DNA from: Rhodanobacter sp.
Lineage (GTDB): Bacteria > Pseudomonadota > Gammaproteobacteria > Xanthomonadales > Rhodanobacteraceae
Assembly (NCBI GenBank): GCA_004298505.1
Contig: SCRO01000020.1
Coordinates: 1 to 33,570 of the forward strand
Length of the DNA stretch: 33,570 nucleotides
Direction of reading: 5' to 3'
Shown here piece by piece: positions 1 to 8,469 of the stretch (positions within the stretch are counted from its first letter, which is position 1; each line of letters begins with the position of its first letter). The notes under the pieces were generated by a model. It was not told the origin of the DNA, searched no databases, and worked only from the letters and a program-made list of their open reading frames with translations. A program made the position numbers and the translations under genes.

Positions 1-1
1 C

Positions 2-157
2 GATCTGCGCCGTGAGGTGGGCATGGCGATCAAGCGCCTGATGGACCTGGGTTGCTATCGTGGCCTGCGTCATCGTCGCGGCCTGCCGGTGCGTGGTCAG
101 CGTACCCGCACCAACGCACGCACCCGCAAGGGCCCGCGTCGCGCGATCAAGAAGTAA
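2..157 (+). CDS. rpsM: 30S ribosomal protein S13, C-terminal part
   Basis: The first 51 visible residues are the C-terminal part of ribosomal protein S13, a small-subunit head protein that contacts 16S rRNA, the P-site tRNA and the 50S bridge. The reading frame starts inside the gene (upstream part lies outside the window) and ends at TAA 155-157. The stretch [15 protein letters not shown] and the basic tail [11 protein letters not shown] are typical of the S13 C-terminus. It is the first visible gene of the alpha operon, followed after 86 nt by rpsK. The partial state is due to the window edge only. Confidence 0.97.
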   Translation, partial: DLRREVGMAIKRLMDLGCYRGLRHRRGLPVRGQRTRTNARTRKGPRRAIKK

Positions 158-166
158 TTGAACCTG

Positions 167-186
167 CGCGGTCATCCCTGACCGCG
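167..186 (+). repeat. Intergenic palindromic hairpin, rpsM-rpsK
   Basis: A perfect 8-bp inverted repeat (CGCGGTCA / TGACCGCG) with a TCCC loop starts 10 nt after the rpsM stop. There is no T-run, so it is not a normal intrinsic terminator. It shares its TCCCTGA loop and arm design with the hairpin at 633-650, which suggests a related element or an mRNA-processing or stabilising structure. Confidence 0.75.
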
Positions 187-243
187 AAGATTTGGAAAGT
201 GGCCAGCAGCGGCCGCACCGATTACCAAGAGCCTCAAAAAATT

Positions 244-630
244 ATGGCTAAGCCGGTCAAGACCAAGAAGAAGATCAAGCGCGTTGTCACGGATGCCGTG
301 GCTCATGTGCAGGCCTCCTTCAACAACACCATCGTCACCATCACCGATCGCCAGGGCAATGCCTTGTCGTGGGCTACCGCCGGCGGCGCCGGGTTCCGTG
401 GCTCACGCAAGTCGACCCCGTTCGCTGCCCAGGTTGCCGCCGAGAAGGCTGGCCGTGCCGCAGGCGACTATGGCGTGAAGACGGTGGAAGTGCGCATCAA
501 GGGCCCGGGTCCCGGTCGTGAGTCGGCGGTACGTTCGCTGAACGCGCTGGGCTACAAGGTGCTCAACATCATCGACGTCACGCCGATTCCGCATAACGGT
601 TGCCGTCCTCCCAAGAAGCGACGTGTGTGA
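244..630 (+). CDS. rpsK: 30S ribosomal protein S11
   Basis: This is ribosomal protein S11 (128 residues), which sits on the platform of the 30S subunit near the Shine-Dalgarno helix. The start [15 protein letters not shown] and the highly conserved core [29 protein letters not shown] and [11 protein letters not shown] are all present, and it ends in the usual basic [10 protein letters not shown]. The frame is open upstream to position 52, but that part overlaps rpsM and has no S11 similarity, so ATG 244 is chosen. The upstream AAGAG at about 227 is a modest ribosome binding site. Part of the alpha operon between rpsM and rpsD. Confidence 0.98.
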   Translation: MAKPVKTKKKIKRVVTDAVAHVQASFNNTIVTITDRQGNALSWATAGGAGFRGSRKSTPFAAQVAAEKAGRAAGDYGVKTVEVRIKGPGPGRESAVRSLNALGYKVLNIIDVTPIPHNGCRPPKKRRV

Positions 631-632
631 GT

Positions 633-650
633 GCGATCGTCCCTGATCGC
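633..650 (+). repeat. Intergenic palindromic hairpin, rpsK-rpsD (copy 1)
   Basis: Inverted repeat GCGATC / GATCGC, extendable by a G-T wobble pair, encloses TCCC and begins 2 nt after the rpsK stop. The layout matches the hairpin at 167-186 with compensating arm changes (GGTC/GACC there, GATC/GATC here). No T-run follows. Confidence 0.65.
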
Positions 651-662
651 GAGAATCGAAAA

Positions 663-680
663 CCGGCCATCCATGGCCGG
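663..680 (+). repeat. Intergenic palindromic hairpin, rpsK-rpsD (copy 2)
   Basis: CCGGCCAT and ATGGCCGG form a perfect 8-bp inverted repeat around CC. It lies 22 nt upstream of the rpsD start, just before the AAGAAGAGA ribosome binding site, so folding could influence rpsD translation. The ATCCAT core resembles palindromes common in Xanthomonadales intergenic DNA (from memory, not checked). Confidence 0.65.
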
Positions 681-702
681 ACTATTTAAGAAGAGATTAC
701 CC

Positions 703-1329
703 ATGGCACGTTATCGTGGAGCTACCTGCAAACTCGCCCGTCGTGAGGGTGCAGATCTCAGCCTGAAGAGCCCGGCGCGCGCGCTGGATTCCAAGTGCAA
801 GCTGGAAAACAAGCCTGGCCAGCATGGTGCGAACAAGCGCATGCGCTTGTCCGACTACGCCGTGCAACTGCGCGAGAAGCAGAAGGTCAAGCGCATCTAC
901 GGTGTGCTCGAGCGTCAGTTCAGCAACTACTACAGCAAGGCGACCACGCTCAAGGGCAACACCGGCGAGAACCTGCTGCGCCTGCTGGAGAGCCGTCTGG
1001 ACAATGTCGTCTATCGCATGGGTTTTGCAGTCACCCGCGCCCAGGCCCGTCAGCTGGTCGCGCACAAGGCGGTGCTCGTCAATGGCAAGAAGGTCAACAT
1101 CCCTTCCTACCAGGTGCGTGCGGGCGACATGGTTGCGCTGACCGAGAAGGCGCGCAGCCAGTTGCGTGTGCAAGAAGCGGCGACCGTATTTGACACCATG
1201 GACCTGCGTCCGATCTGGGTTGAAGTCGACGCCAAGAAGTTTGAAGGTATGTTCAAGTCGGTGCCGGATCGCGGTGATCTGCCGTCCGACATCAATGAAG
1301 CATTGATTATCGAGCTTTACTCGAAGTAA
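703..1329 (+). CDS. rpsD: 30S ribosomal protein S4
   Basis: S4 (208 residues) is a primary 16S rRNA binding protein that nucleates 30S assembly. In E. coli it is also the translational repressor of the alpha operon. ATG 703 follows an AAGAAGAGA ribosome binding site and gives the standard start [16 protein letters not shown]. The S4 RNA-binding domain is visible as [20 protein letters not shown], then [19 protein letters not shown]. The conserved KPGQHG motif is present near residue 45, and the protein ends [13 protein letters not shown]. Open frame upstream of 703 overlaps the intergenic hairpins and is not part of the protein. Whether S4 autoregulation is kept here cannot be told, because the operon leader is outside the window. 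Confidence 0.98.
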   Translation: MARYRGATCKLARREGADLSLKSPARALDSKCKLENKPGQHGANKRMRLSDYAVQLREKQKVKRIYGVLERQFSNYYSKATTLKGNTGENLLRLLESRLDNVVYRMGFAVTRAQARQLVAHKAVLVNGKKVNIPSYQVRAGDMVALTEKARSQLRVQEAATVFDTMDLRPIWVEVDAKKFEGMFKSVPDRGDLPSDINEALIIELYSK

Positions 1330-1345
1330 TTAACCGGAGCTCTGC

Positions 1346-2344
1346 ATGGCAGTTTCGTCAATTAGCGTGCTGCGGCCGCGTGGTCTCAGCGTCGAACAGC
1401 TCGGCGCAAATCGTGCCAAGGTGGTGGTCGAGCCGCTCGAGCGTGGCTTCGGTCACACCCTAGGCAACGCGCTGCGCCGCGTGCTGCTTTCCTCGATCCC
1501 CGGTAGCGCGATCGTCGAGGTCGAGATTGATGGCGTGCTGCACGAGTACACCACCCTGGAAGGCCTGCAGGAGGACGTCATCGAAGTCCTGCTCAACCTG
1601 AAGGAGGTGGCGATTCGGCAGCATTCAGGCGATGAAGTCACCCTGACCCTGTCCAAGAAGGGCAAGGGTGTAGTCACCGCCGGCGACATCGTGGTCGATC
1701 ATTCGGTGGAAATCGTCAACCCCGAGCATGTGCTGTGCCACCTGACCAAGGATGTTGCGCTCAACATGCGTCTGAAGGTGCGTCGCGGCGTCGGCTACCA
1801 GCCGGCCAGTGTACGTCAGCATCCCGACGACGAGGCGCGCCCGATCGGGCGCCTGCAGCTGGACGCATCGTTCGCGCCCGTGCTGCGCGTGGCCTACGAA
1901 GTGGATGCTGCGCGTGTCGAGCAGCGTACCAACCTCGACAAGCTGGTGCTGGACATCGAGACCAACGGCACGATCGATGCCGAGGATGCGGTACGCAAGG
2001 CAGCCGAGATCATCAACGACCAGCTGTCGGTGTTCGGTGATTTCTCGCGTCGTGAGAGCGCGACCGACAAGGCGGAGAAGAGTGGTTTCGATCCGTTGTT
2101 GCTGCGTCCGATCGACGATCTGGAGCTCACCGTGCGTTCGGCGAACTGCCTGAAGGCCGAGAGCATCTACTACATCGGCGATTTGGTGCAGAAGACTGAG
2201 GTCGAGCTGTTGAAGACGCCGAACCTGGGCAAGAAGTCGCTGACCGAGATCAAGGATGTGCTGGGTGGTCGTCAGTTGGCGCTCGGCATGAAGCTCGAGA
2301 ACTGGCCGCCGCCGGGTCTTTCGCACGGCATGCAGTTGGGGTGA
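1346..2344 (+). CDS. rpoA: DNA-directed RNA polymerase subunit alpha
   Basis: The alpha subunit (332 residues) dimerises to start RNA polymerase assembly and contacts UP elements and activators through its C-terminal domain. ATG 1346 is preceded by CCGGAG, a good ribosome binding site, 16 nt after rpsD. The N-terminal domain shows [20 protein letters not shown], and the linker is followed by the C-terminal domain from [20 protein letters not shown] to LENWPPPGL. This includes the helix-hairpin-helix [19 protein letters not shown]. The length is normal for gammaproteobacteria (about 329-332). Nothing looks damaged. Confidence 0.99.
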   Translation: MAVSSISVLRPRGLSVEQLGANRAKVVVEPLERGFGHTLGNALRRVLLSSIPGSAIVEVEIDGVLHEYTTLEGLQEDVIEVLLNLKEVAIRQHSGDEVTLTLSKKGKGVVTAGDIVVDHSVEIVNPEHVLCHLTKDVALNMRLKVRRGVGYQPASVRQHPDDEARPIGRLQLDASFAPVLRVAYEVDAARVEQRTNLDKLVLDIETNGTIDAEDAVRKAAEIINDQLSVFGDFSRRESATDKAEKSGFDPLLLRPIDDLELTVRSANCLKAESIYYIGDLVQKTEVELLKTPNLGKKSLTEIKDVLGGRQLALGMKLENWPPPGLSHGMQLG

Positions 2345-2519
2345 GGTGAAACGCGAAAAGGAAGTGGGCCATGTGGCAACGACAGGAATTTGAGGTTTAA
2401 TCTTGCCGTTGGCTGCCCAATGCGGTGATCAGAGACGATCACACTAATACAGCGGGTAACCGCGGGAATCCGGACGCAAGTGCCGGTTTCTCATAACAAC
2501 AGACATAGAGACTTTTGCC
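2345..2519 (+). promoter_or_regulatory. Structured rpoA-rplQ spacer, possible leader
   Basis: This 175-nt gap is far longer than the short rpoA-rplQ spacer I expect. It contains three successive potential stem-loops. GTGATC/GATCAC lies at 2425-2442. GCGG-GTAA-CCGC at 2452-2463 has a GNRA-type loop. An imperfect GAATCCGG/CCGGTTTC arm pair lies around 2466-2492. No convincing coding frame or T-run terminator is seen. It may be a 5' leader for rplQ control or an mRNA processing site; this is inference. Confidence 0.35.
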
Positions 2520-2903
2520 ATGCGCCACCAAAAATCCGGACGCAAACTCAATCGCACCAGCTCACATCGCGATGCCATGTTCAAGAATATGGCCTCGTCG
2601 CTGGTCAAGCACGAACTGATCCGCACCACGCTGCCCAAGGCGAAGGAACTGCGTCGGGTGGCCGAGCCGCTGATCACGCTGGCCAAGACCGACAGTGTGG
2701 CCAATCGCCGCCTCGCGTTCTCGCGCATGCGCGACAAGGAAGCGGTCGGCAAGCTGTTTGTCGAACTGGGCCCGCGCTACAGCGAACGTCCCGGCGGCTA
2801 CCTGCGTATCCTCAAGTGCGGTTTCCGCGCCGGCGACAACGCGCCGATGGCCTACGTCGAGTTGGTGGGTCGTGCGCAGGTCGAGGCTGTCGACGCCGAG
2901 TAA
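2520..2903 (+). CDS. rplQ: 50S ribosomal protein L17
   Basis: L17 (127 residues) is a large-subunit protein near the peptide exit tunnel and the last gene of the alpha operon. It begins [28 protein letters not shown], of which [11 protein letters not shown] is the family signature. It continues with [22 protein letters not shown] and the C-terminal [20 protein letters not shown]. The length matches E. coli L17. The ribosome binding site (AGAGAC) is weak. A strong intrinsic terminator follows 37 nt after the stop. Confidence 0.98.
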   Translation: MRHQKSGRKLNRTSSHRDAMFKNMASSLVKHELIRTTLPKAKELRRVAEPLITLAKTDSVANRRLAFSRMRDKEAVGKLFVELGPRYSERPGGYLRILKCGFRAGDNAPMAYVELVGRAQVEAVDAE

Positions 2904-2940
2904 GGCGCCTGCCGACATCGATCGGCCGAGGTCGATGTGC

Positions 2941-2972
2941 AAACCCGGTCGGACAACCTGCCGGGTTTTTGC
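2941..2972 (+). terminator. Intrinsic terminator after rplQ
   Basis: An 8-bp perfect stem AAACCCGG (2941-2948) / CCGGGTTT (2961-2968) with a 12-nt loop is followed by further T residues (TTTTT in all). Its position right after the last alpha-operon gene fits rho-independent termination of that operon. Confidence 0.85.
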
Positions 2973-3079
2973 TTGTCTGAAGGCTGCATCGCTCGAGCGC
3001 TCCCGTGGATGCTGTACAACCGTGCTGACAGCGGCGCCACGAACAGGTAATGTCATCGTTCCGCAACGCAGCAAAAGCC

Positions 3080-3583
3080 ATGAATCCTTTCCGCTGGTCC
3101 TACCGTGTCAGTTTTCTCGTGGGCTTTCTGGCCTGCGCCGGCCTGCTGGGTTTCGCGCTCTACGCAGAGTATTCCCTGCACATGTTTCCGTGCCCGCTGT
3201 GCGTGTTCCAGCGGGTCGGCTTCATCGTGATGGGGGTGTTTTTTCTACTTGGCGCATTGCATGCGCCGCGCGGCGGGACGCGTTGGATTTATGCCGCGGG
3301 TGTTTGGCTGGGTGCAGCTTTTGGCATCGTGGTGGCGGCGCGCCATCTGTGGATTCAGTCGCTGCCTGCCGACCAGATTCCGTCCTGCGGGCCGCCGCTG
3401 GATTACATGTTCAGCGCGTTTCCGTTTGCGCGGGTGCTCCAGCTGGTCTTCACGGGCTCCGGCGAGTGCGCCACGGTCGAGCCGATCCTGGGTTTGCCGA
3501 TGCCGGCCTGGTCGCTGATCTGGTTCATCGCACTTGCCGGCCTGACCATGGTGGCCGTTCGCCGGAGGGTAACCTACAAATGA
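3080..3583 (+). CDS. dsbB: Disulfide bond formation protein B (quinone reductase)
   Basis: DsbB is an inner-membrane protein that reoxidises periplasmic DsbA and passes electrons to quinones. The 167-residue product from ATG 3080 has four hydrophobic segments (about residues 10-28, 45-60, 68-87 and 140-158). The first periplasmic cysteine pair is C38-P-L-C41, followed by the conserved VFQR. The second pair is C103 and C130 in the second periplasmic loop. Spacing matches E. coli DsbB. An in-frame ATG at 3050 would add ten residues; I prefer 3080 because family members usually begin close to the first membrane helix. Its stop overlaps the start of the DAHP synthase gene (ATGA), so the two are probably cotranscribed. 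Confidence 0.93.
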   Translation: MNPFRWSYRVSFLVGFLACAGLLGFALYAEYSLHMFPCPLCVFQRVGFIVMGVFFLLGALHAPRGGTRWIYAAGVWLGAAFGIVVAARHLWIQSLPADQIPSCGPPLDYMFSAFPFARVLQLVFTGSGECATVEPILGLPMPAWSLIWFIALAGLTMVAVRRRVTYK

Positions 3584-4986
3584 GTCATTCCATCACGTCG
3601 GAAGTCGACGACGCCTCTGCCCATCCGTCTTCAGCGAGTCTTGCGCCCTGGGCGCCCGACTCGTGGCAGCAGCGCCAAGCCTTGCAGCAGCCGAGCTACG
3701 ATGATCCGGACGAGTTGGCCCGTGCCGGCGCCCATCTCGCCCAGCTACCTCCCTTGGTTACCTCATGGGAGGTGCTGGCGCTGAAGCAGGGAATCGCCGC
3801 GGCGCAGGACGGCAAGTCCTTCCTGTTGCAGGGTGGCGATTGCGCGGAGAGCTTCGCCGATTGCACCAGTCCGGTCATTTCCAATCGCCTGAAGGTGCTG
3901 CTGCAGATGAGCCTGGTGCTGGTGCACGGGCTGAAGAAGCCGGTGCTTCGCGTGGGCCGCTTCGCTGGGCAATACGCGAAGCCGCGTTCGGCTAATAGCG
4001 AGACCTGCGACGGCTTGACCTTGCCGAGCTTTCGCGGCGACGTGGTCAACGGTCAGGAGTTCACCGCCGAGGCGCGGCGGCCGGATCCGCAACGACTTAT
4101 CCAGGCGCATGCGCACTCGGCTTTGACCATGAACTTCGTGCGCGCGTTGATCGATGGGGGCTTTGCCGACTTGCGTCATCCGGAATACTGGGATCTGGCC
4201 TGGGTGGAGCATTCGCCGCTGGCTGCCGAGTACCGTCAGATGGTGGCGGCAATCGGCGATTCGCTACAATTCATGGAGACCCTGGCTGGGCCGGTCACCA
4301 GCTTCTCCAAGGTGGATTTCTTCACCTCGCACGAGGCTTTGCTGCTGCACTACGAGCAGGCATTGACCCGCCAGGTGCCGCGCAACCCCGGCTGGTTCAA
4401 CCTGTCCACCCACTTCCCCTGGATCGGCATGCGCACGGCTGCGCTGGAAGGCGCGCATGTGGAATATTTCCGCGGCATCCGCAATCCGATTGCGGTGAAG
4501 GTGGGTCCGTCGGTGACGCCTGACCAGTTGCTGCCCCTGATCGAGGTGCTGAACCCGCACGATGAACCGGGTCGACTGACTCTGATTCACCGCATGGGGA
4601 ATGCCGGGATCGGCTCCGCCTTGCCGCCGCTGATCGATGCGGTGAAGCGCCAGGGGCGGCGCGTGCTGTGGGTGGCCGATCCCATGCATGGCAATACCGA
4701 GAGCACGTCCAACGGACACAAGACGCGGCGTTTCGACAATATCCGGGGCGAGCTGGACCAGGCCTTCGACATCCATGCGGCAGCCGGCACGCGCCTCGGT
4801 GGCGTGCATCTTGAGCTGACCGGCGAGGACGTGACCGAGTGCCTGGGCGGCGCCCGCGACCTGAGTGAGAGTGATCTGGATCGCGCCTACAAGTCGATGG
4901 TCGACCCGCGATTGAACTATGAGCAGTCGCTGGAGCTGGCCATGCTGATCGTGCGCAAGTCGGTGGGCGCGAAGCAATCGGGCTGA
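3580..4986 (+). CDS. 3-deoxy-7-phosphoheptulonate synthase, class II
   Basis: This enzyme (468 residues) joins phosphoenolpyruvate and erythrose-4-phosphate in the first step of the shikimate pathway. It is the plant-like class II (AroAII) type, shown by QGGDCAESFADC near residue 85, VGRFAGQYAKPRS near 125, THFPWIGMRTAALEGAHVEY and VADPMHGNT. ATG 3580 has a strong GGAGGGT ribosome binding site and overlaps the dsbB stop. The open frame continues upstream to 2695 through dsbB and rplQ, but that extension is out of frame with real genes there and carries no family similarity. The cysteine in GGDC is a metal ligand in this family. No fused chorismate mutase domain is seen. Confidence 0.96.
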   Translation: MSHSITSEVDDASAHPSSASLAPWAPDSWQQRQALQQPSYDDPDELARAGAHLAQLPPLVTSWEVLALKQGIAAAQDGKSFLLQGGDCAESFADCTSPVISNRLKVLLQMSLVLVHGLKKPVLRVGRFAGQYAKPRSANSETCDGLTLPSFRGDVVNGQEFTAEARRPDPQRLIQAHAHSALTMNFVRALIDGGFADLRHPEYWDLAWVEHSPLAAEYRQMVAAIGDSLQFMETLAGPVTSFSKVDFFTSHEALLLHYEQALTRQVPRNPGWFNLSTHFPWIGMRTAALEGAHVEYFRGIRNPIAVKVGPSVTPDQLLPLIEVLNPHDEPGRLTLIHRMGNAGIGSALPPLIDAVKRQGRRVLWVADPMHGNTESTSNGHKTRRFDNIRGELDQAFDIHAAAGTRLGGVHLELTGEDVTECLGGARDLSESDLDRAYKSMVDPRLNYEQSLELAMLIVRKSVGAKQSG

Positions 4987-5050
4987 AGCTCGCAAAGTTA
5001 AAGTCATTGATCGGTCGGCCGCATGCGCTGCCCGATGCATGGCGCGCTAT

Positions 5051-6189
5051 TCAGCGCGACGCCGGCGCCACAGGCTTGCCGCCCACGGTATCGAGGAACT
5101 TCGGCGGTTGCCAGGCGTGGCTGTGCTGCTCGAAGCCGTAAGCGATCGCGATCAAGGTGGGCTCGCTCCATTTTGCCCCGAACCACACGATACCCACCGG
5201 CAGGCCGTGCGCCCAGCCGGCAGGGACGGTGATCGAAGGGTAGCCGGCAACGGCGGCAGGTTGCGAGGCACCGCCGATGGTTGGGTTGCCGCTGACGATG
5301 TGGTCGCCCAGCACCGGATCGGTCATGAAGGCCGGTCCCCATGACGGCGCCAGCAAGGCATCGAGATGCTCTGCCCTGAGCGCCGCGTCGATGCCTTCGG
5401 GCCCGGACCATCGCTTCGCCTTGGCCAGCGCATCCACATACACCTTGTCGCTGAGCGGGCCTTTCTTAACCACCTGTTCGAACAGTTCCTGGCCGAACCA
5501 GAACATCTCTTCGCTGGCATGCGCCCGGTTGAACGCAATCAGGTCGGCCAGCGTATGCACGGCGAGGCCGGTGCGGGTAGCAAGGTAGGCATTGAGATCA
5601 TGCTTGAAGTCGTACAGCCGCAGGGGTTGCGATCGAGCGCGTACGGGTTGCGGGTCTGCCCGCCCACGCCGCTCCAGCCACTGCTGGCATGGCTGGAGCG
5701 AAAATTGGCCCACTCGCTGAGGTTGCTCTTGCCGAGGATAAGCGCTCCGGCCTTGCGCAGCCGCTCGACCAGGCCGGCGTCACGCGGCGCCGGCGCGGCG
5801 GTCAGCGCCAGCGATCCAGCGGTCGTGTCCATCCGGTCGCCGGTGTCGATATTGTCCTTGAGCAGCACCGGGATGCCGTACATCGGGTGGTTTGACTTCG
5901 CGCCGCGGCGTGTCCGATCCAGCGCACCGGCCAGCTGCAACGCCGCGGGATTCGTCTCGATGACGGCACGCAGGGTCGGCCCGGACTGGTCGATGTGCCG
6001 GATGCGTTCAAGCAGCTGATCGACCAGTTGGCGGGTGTCGAGCGTACCGGCATTCATGCGTTGCTGCAGTTGGTCGATGGACGCATACGCGACGCCTTGG
6101 GCTGTGGGTCCGGCAGCTTCCATGGCCCATGCCGGGCCGGCGAGCAAGGCAATGGCGAGTGTAGCGAAATGGATGGCTGAACGATTCAC
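5051..6189 (-). pseudogene. Secreted amidase-signature enzyme, broken by internal deletion
   Basis: Two adjacent fragments in different frames together resemble one amidase-signature family hydrolase. The 5' part starts at GTG 6189 behind an AGGGG ribosome binding site. It encodes a signal peptide (hydrophobic core, ending PAWA near residue 23), then IPVLLKDNIDTGD with the catalytic lysine, and KSNLSEWANFRS up to DRNPCG. There the Gly/Ser-rich stretch with the cis-serine and the serine nucleophile should follow. Instead the sequence jumps at about 5612-5622, with a frame change, to LYDFKHDLNAYLATRTG and the normal C-terminal part (PSITVPAGWAHGLPVGI). Roughly 150-190 residues seem to be missing compared with the usual size of about 500-550. 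The catalytic centre is absent, so the gene is very probably dead, unless the assembly is faulty here. Confidence 0.8.
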
Positions 6190-6276
6190 GGTGACCCCTG
6201 GGAGTCGACGATGCGGTCGCGCCAGCTTAGCGCCGGTTGCGGCCGAGTGCGGAGACCCGCGGTGTATCATTTCCGG

Positions 6277-7026
6277 ATGATCCGGAACACCCGTCCATTA
6301 CGTGCCAAACCGTTCGGCCTCGCCGCCGTTTTTGTAGCCGCCTCGGTCTTCGGCACGCCCGGCCTTGCCGCCGGTGCGCCGCACATTCCCGATACCCTGC
6401 AACAGCGCATCGCCGCGTGTACCACCTGCCACGGCGTGGATGGCGAGGGGCGGGCGGCCAGCGGCTACTTTCCACGCCTGGCCGGCAAGCCGGCGGCCTA
6501 TCTGGCGCGGCAGATGCAAAACTTCAAGGACGGCCTGCGCAAATATGCACCGATGGAGTACACGGTGCGCCACCTGAGTCCGGCCTATATGCGCGAGATT
6601 GCCGACTACTTCGCCGCCAAGCAGGTGCTGTACGCGCGTTCGCCGGTTCCACTGGTCGCGGCGGCCACATTGCAGCGCGGGGATCAACTTCTGGCCAAGG
6701 GTGATCCGTCTCGCAGGATTCCCGCCTGCTCCAGTTGCCATGGTAGTCAGCTGACCGGGGTGGAGCCTTCCACGCCTGGCCTGGTCGGGCTGCCGTATGA
6801 CTACATCAGCGCGCAGCTGGGCTCGTGGCGCACGCATACCCGCGCCATGGTCGCACCCGATTGCATGGCCGAAGTGGCCAGTCGGCTGCGTGAATCGGAC
6901 ATCACCGCCGTGGCTGCGGCGCTGGCCAGTCGCGCGCTGCCAGCCGATACCCGCGCGCAAGCGGCCGGTTCGGTGACGCCGCCGCTGCGCTGTGGCGTGC
7001 TGCGTGCCACGGGAGGCACCCCATGA
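6277..7026 (+). CDS. Di-heme cytochrome c (c4-like), periplasmic
   Basis: The 249-residue product has an N-terminal signal (hydrophobic about residues 13-32, ending GLAAGA) and two heme-binding CxxCH motifs, C48-TTC-H52 and C151-SSC-H155. The repeated layout (CHG, FPRLAGKPAAYLARQMQNFKDG, then a second CHG with GLVGLPYDYISAQLGSW) is that of cytochrome c4-type electron carriers. ATG 6277 is chosen because it directly precedes the signal peptide. The upstream open frame to 6211 lacks sense as a leader. It overlaps the following tri-heme cytochrome gene (ATGA), so both are likely one redox unit in the periplasm. It is divergent from the broken amidase gene. Confidence 0.9.
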   Translation: MIRNTRPLRAKPFGLAAVFVAASVFGTPGLAAGAPHIPDTLQQRIAACTTCHGVDGEGRAASGYFPRLAGKPAAYLARQMQNFKDGLRKYAPMEYTVRHLSPAYMREIADYFAAKQVLYARSPVPLVAAATLQRGDQLLAKGDPSRRIPACSSCHGSQLTGVEPSTPGLVGLPYDYISAQLGSWRTHTRAMVAPDCMAEVASRLRESDITAVAAALASRALPADTRAQAAGSVTPPLRCGVLRATGGTP

Positions 7027-8309
7027 GGCGTCGGTGGTGGCTGGCGGTCGTGCTGCTGGTTGTGCTGGCGTCGCTCTGGCTGCTGCTGCGCCCTGGCAGC
7101 GATGCACGAATCCCGTCGGCGGCGAGCACGGTGGGCGCGGCGACGCTGCGCGAACCGGGGCTGCTTGCCCGTGGCGAGTACCTCACCAGCGCCGGCGACT
7201 GCGCCGGCTGCCACACGGCACAGGGTGGCAGCCGCTTTGCCGGTGGCCGCGCGCTGCCGACGCCATTCGGCAACATCACCGCGCCCAACATCACATCTGA
7301 TCGGGAGACCGGTCTGGGTGGCTGGGACTTCGAGGATTTCTGGCAGGCGTTGCATGCAGGCAAGGGCCGCCACGGCGCGTTGCTGTATCCGGCGTTCCCG
7401 TACACCTCGTATACCAGGGTGCATCGCGACGATGCGCTGGCCATCTTTGCCTATCTGCAATCGCTGCCACCGGTGCACCAGCGTGGCGTGGCACCGGCAC
7501 TCGAGTTTCCCTACAGCGTGCGCCGCAGCCTGGTCGCGTGGCGCGCCCTGTATTTTCGCGAGAGCGAATACAAGCCGGATCCGGCGCAGTCGGCGCAGTG
7601 GAATCGTGGCGCCTATCTGGTGCAGGGCCTGGGCCACTGCAACGAGTGCCATGCGAGGCGCGATTCTCTCGGCGGCTTTGCCAGCAAACGGCATCTGACC
7701 GGCGGCGAGATTCCAATGCAGGACTGGTATGCGCCGGACCTCAGCACGGGGCACAACGGCGGCCTGCAGGATTGGAACGAGCAGGACATCGTCGACTTGC
7801 TGAAAACCGGCCAGTCGGCAAAGGGTGCGGCGTTCGGCCCGATGGCAGACGTGGTGGCCGGCAGCACCCAGCACATGACCGACCACGACCTGCGTGCGAT
7901 TGCTGTTTATCTGCACTCGTTGCCTGCGCGCGCGACGCCAGCAGGGCGCGCGCGCGGGTCGACCCCCACGGCGGTGGTTGCGCACGGCGAGAGGATCTAT
8001 GCGAAGCGGTGTGCCGATTGCCACGGCAAGGGCGGGCAAGGCGTGGCTGGGGTCTATCCGCCGCTGGATGGGAACTCCGCGGTGACCGAACCGAGTGGCA
8101 TCAACGCCACCCGGATGGTTTTGCTGGGTGGTTTTCCACCGGTCACGGCGCAGAGCCCGCGACCGTACTCGATGCCACCATTCGCTCAGCAGCTCAGCGA
8201 CAGCGACGTGTCGGCGGTGGTCAGCTATATCCGTCATGCCTGGACCAACCGCGCCGCGCCGGTGCGGCCGGAACAGGTGGCCAGGTATCGGCACACGCCG
8301 ATCGATTGA
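7023..8309 (+). CDS. Membrane-anchored tri-heme cytochrome c subunit
   Basis: This 428-residue protein starts with an uncleaved-looking anchor or signal (MRRRWWLAVVLLVVLASLWLL, split here as a run of about 20 residues). It carries three CxxCH hemes at C60, C206 and C330. The spacing and motifs (GEYLTSAGDCAGCHTA, RGAYLVQGLGHCNECH, YAKRCADCHGKGGQG) match the cytochrome subunit of PQQ- or flavin-dependent alcohol, aldehyde and gluconate dehydrogenases, which passes electrons to ubiquinone or an oxidase. No dehydrogenase catalytic subunit lies within the window on either side, so the electron donor is unknown. Start overlaps the preceding cytochrome gene stop. A strong hairpin follows at 8385-8415. 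Confidence 0.9.
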   Translation: MRRRWWLAVVLLVVLASLWLLLRPGSDARIPSAASTVGAATLREPGLLARGEYLTSAGDCAGCHTAQGGSRFAGGRALPTPFGNITAPNITSDRETGLGGWDFEDFWQALHAGKGRHGALLYPAFPYTSYTRVHRDDALAIFAYLQSLPPVHQRGVAPALEFPYSVRRSLVAWRALYFRESEYKPDPAQSAQWNRGAYLVQGLGHCNECHARRDSLGGFASKRHLTGGEIPMQDWYAPDLSTGHNGGLQDWNEQDIVDLLKTGQSAKGAAFGPMADVVAGSTQHMTDHDLRAIAVYLHSLPARATPAGRARGSTPTAVVAHGERIYAKRCADCHGKGGQGVAGVYPPLDGNSAVTEPSGINATRMVLLGGFPPVTAQSPRPYSMPPFAQQLSDSDVSAVVSYIRHAWTNRAAPVRPEQVARYRHTPID

Positions 8310-8384
8310 GGCCCGGGACTCCAGCCGGCGCTTGTGCATGCCGCGGTACAGCTCACCAGGAGCCGCCCCGGCACCAGCCTCCAG

Positions 8385-8415
8385 TGCCCGCGCGCCTGAC
8401 CGCAGGGCGCGGGCA
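8385..8415. terminator. Strong hairpin between convergent genes
   Basis: TGCCCGCGC (8385-8393) pairs perfectly with GCGCGGGCA (8407-8415). Inside, CCTG and CAGG pair around an ACCG loop with one bulged G, giving about 13 bp. It lies between the cytochrome gene and the convergent ATPase gene. There is no T-run, so it is either a factor-dependent or weak terminator, or a REP-like palindrome. The rest of 8310-8469 shows no gene I can support. Confidence 0.5.
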
Positions 8416-8469
8416 GCACGAACAGCGTCGAGCCTTCCATGGTTTCGCCCTACAGGTCGTAGCTGACGG

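Noticed and set aside
2695-3579. Long in-frame extension upstream of the DAHP synthase gene
   Set aside because: Runs through rplQ, its terminator and dsbB in another frame; the family starts at the ATG with a good ribosome binding site at 3580.
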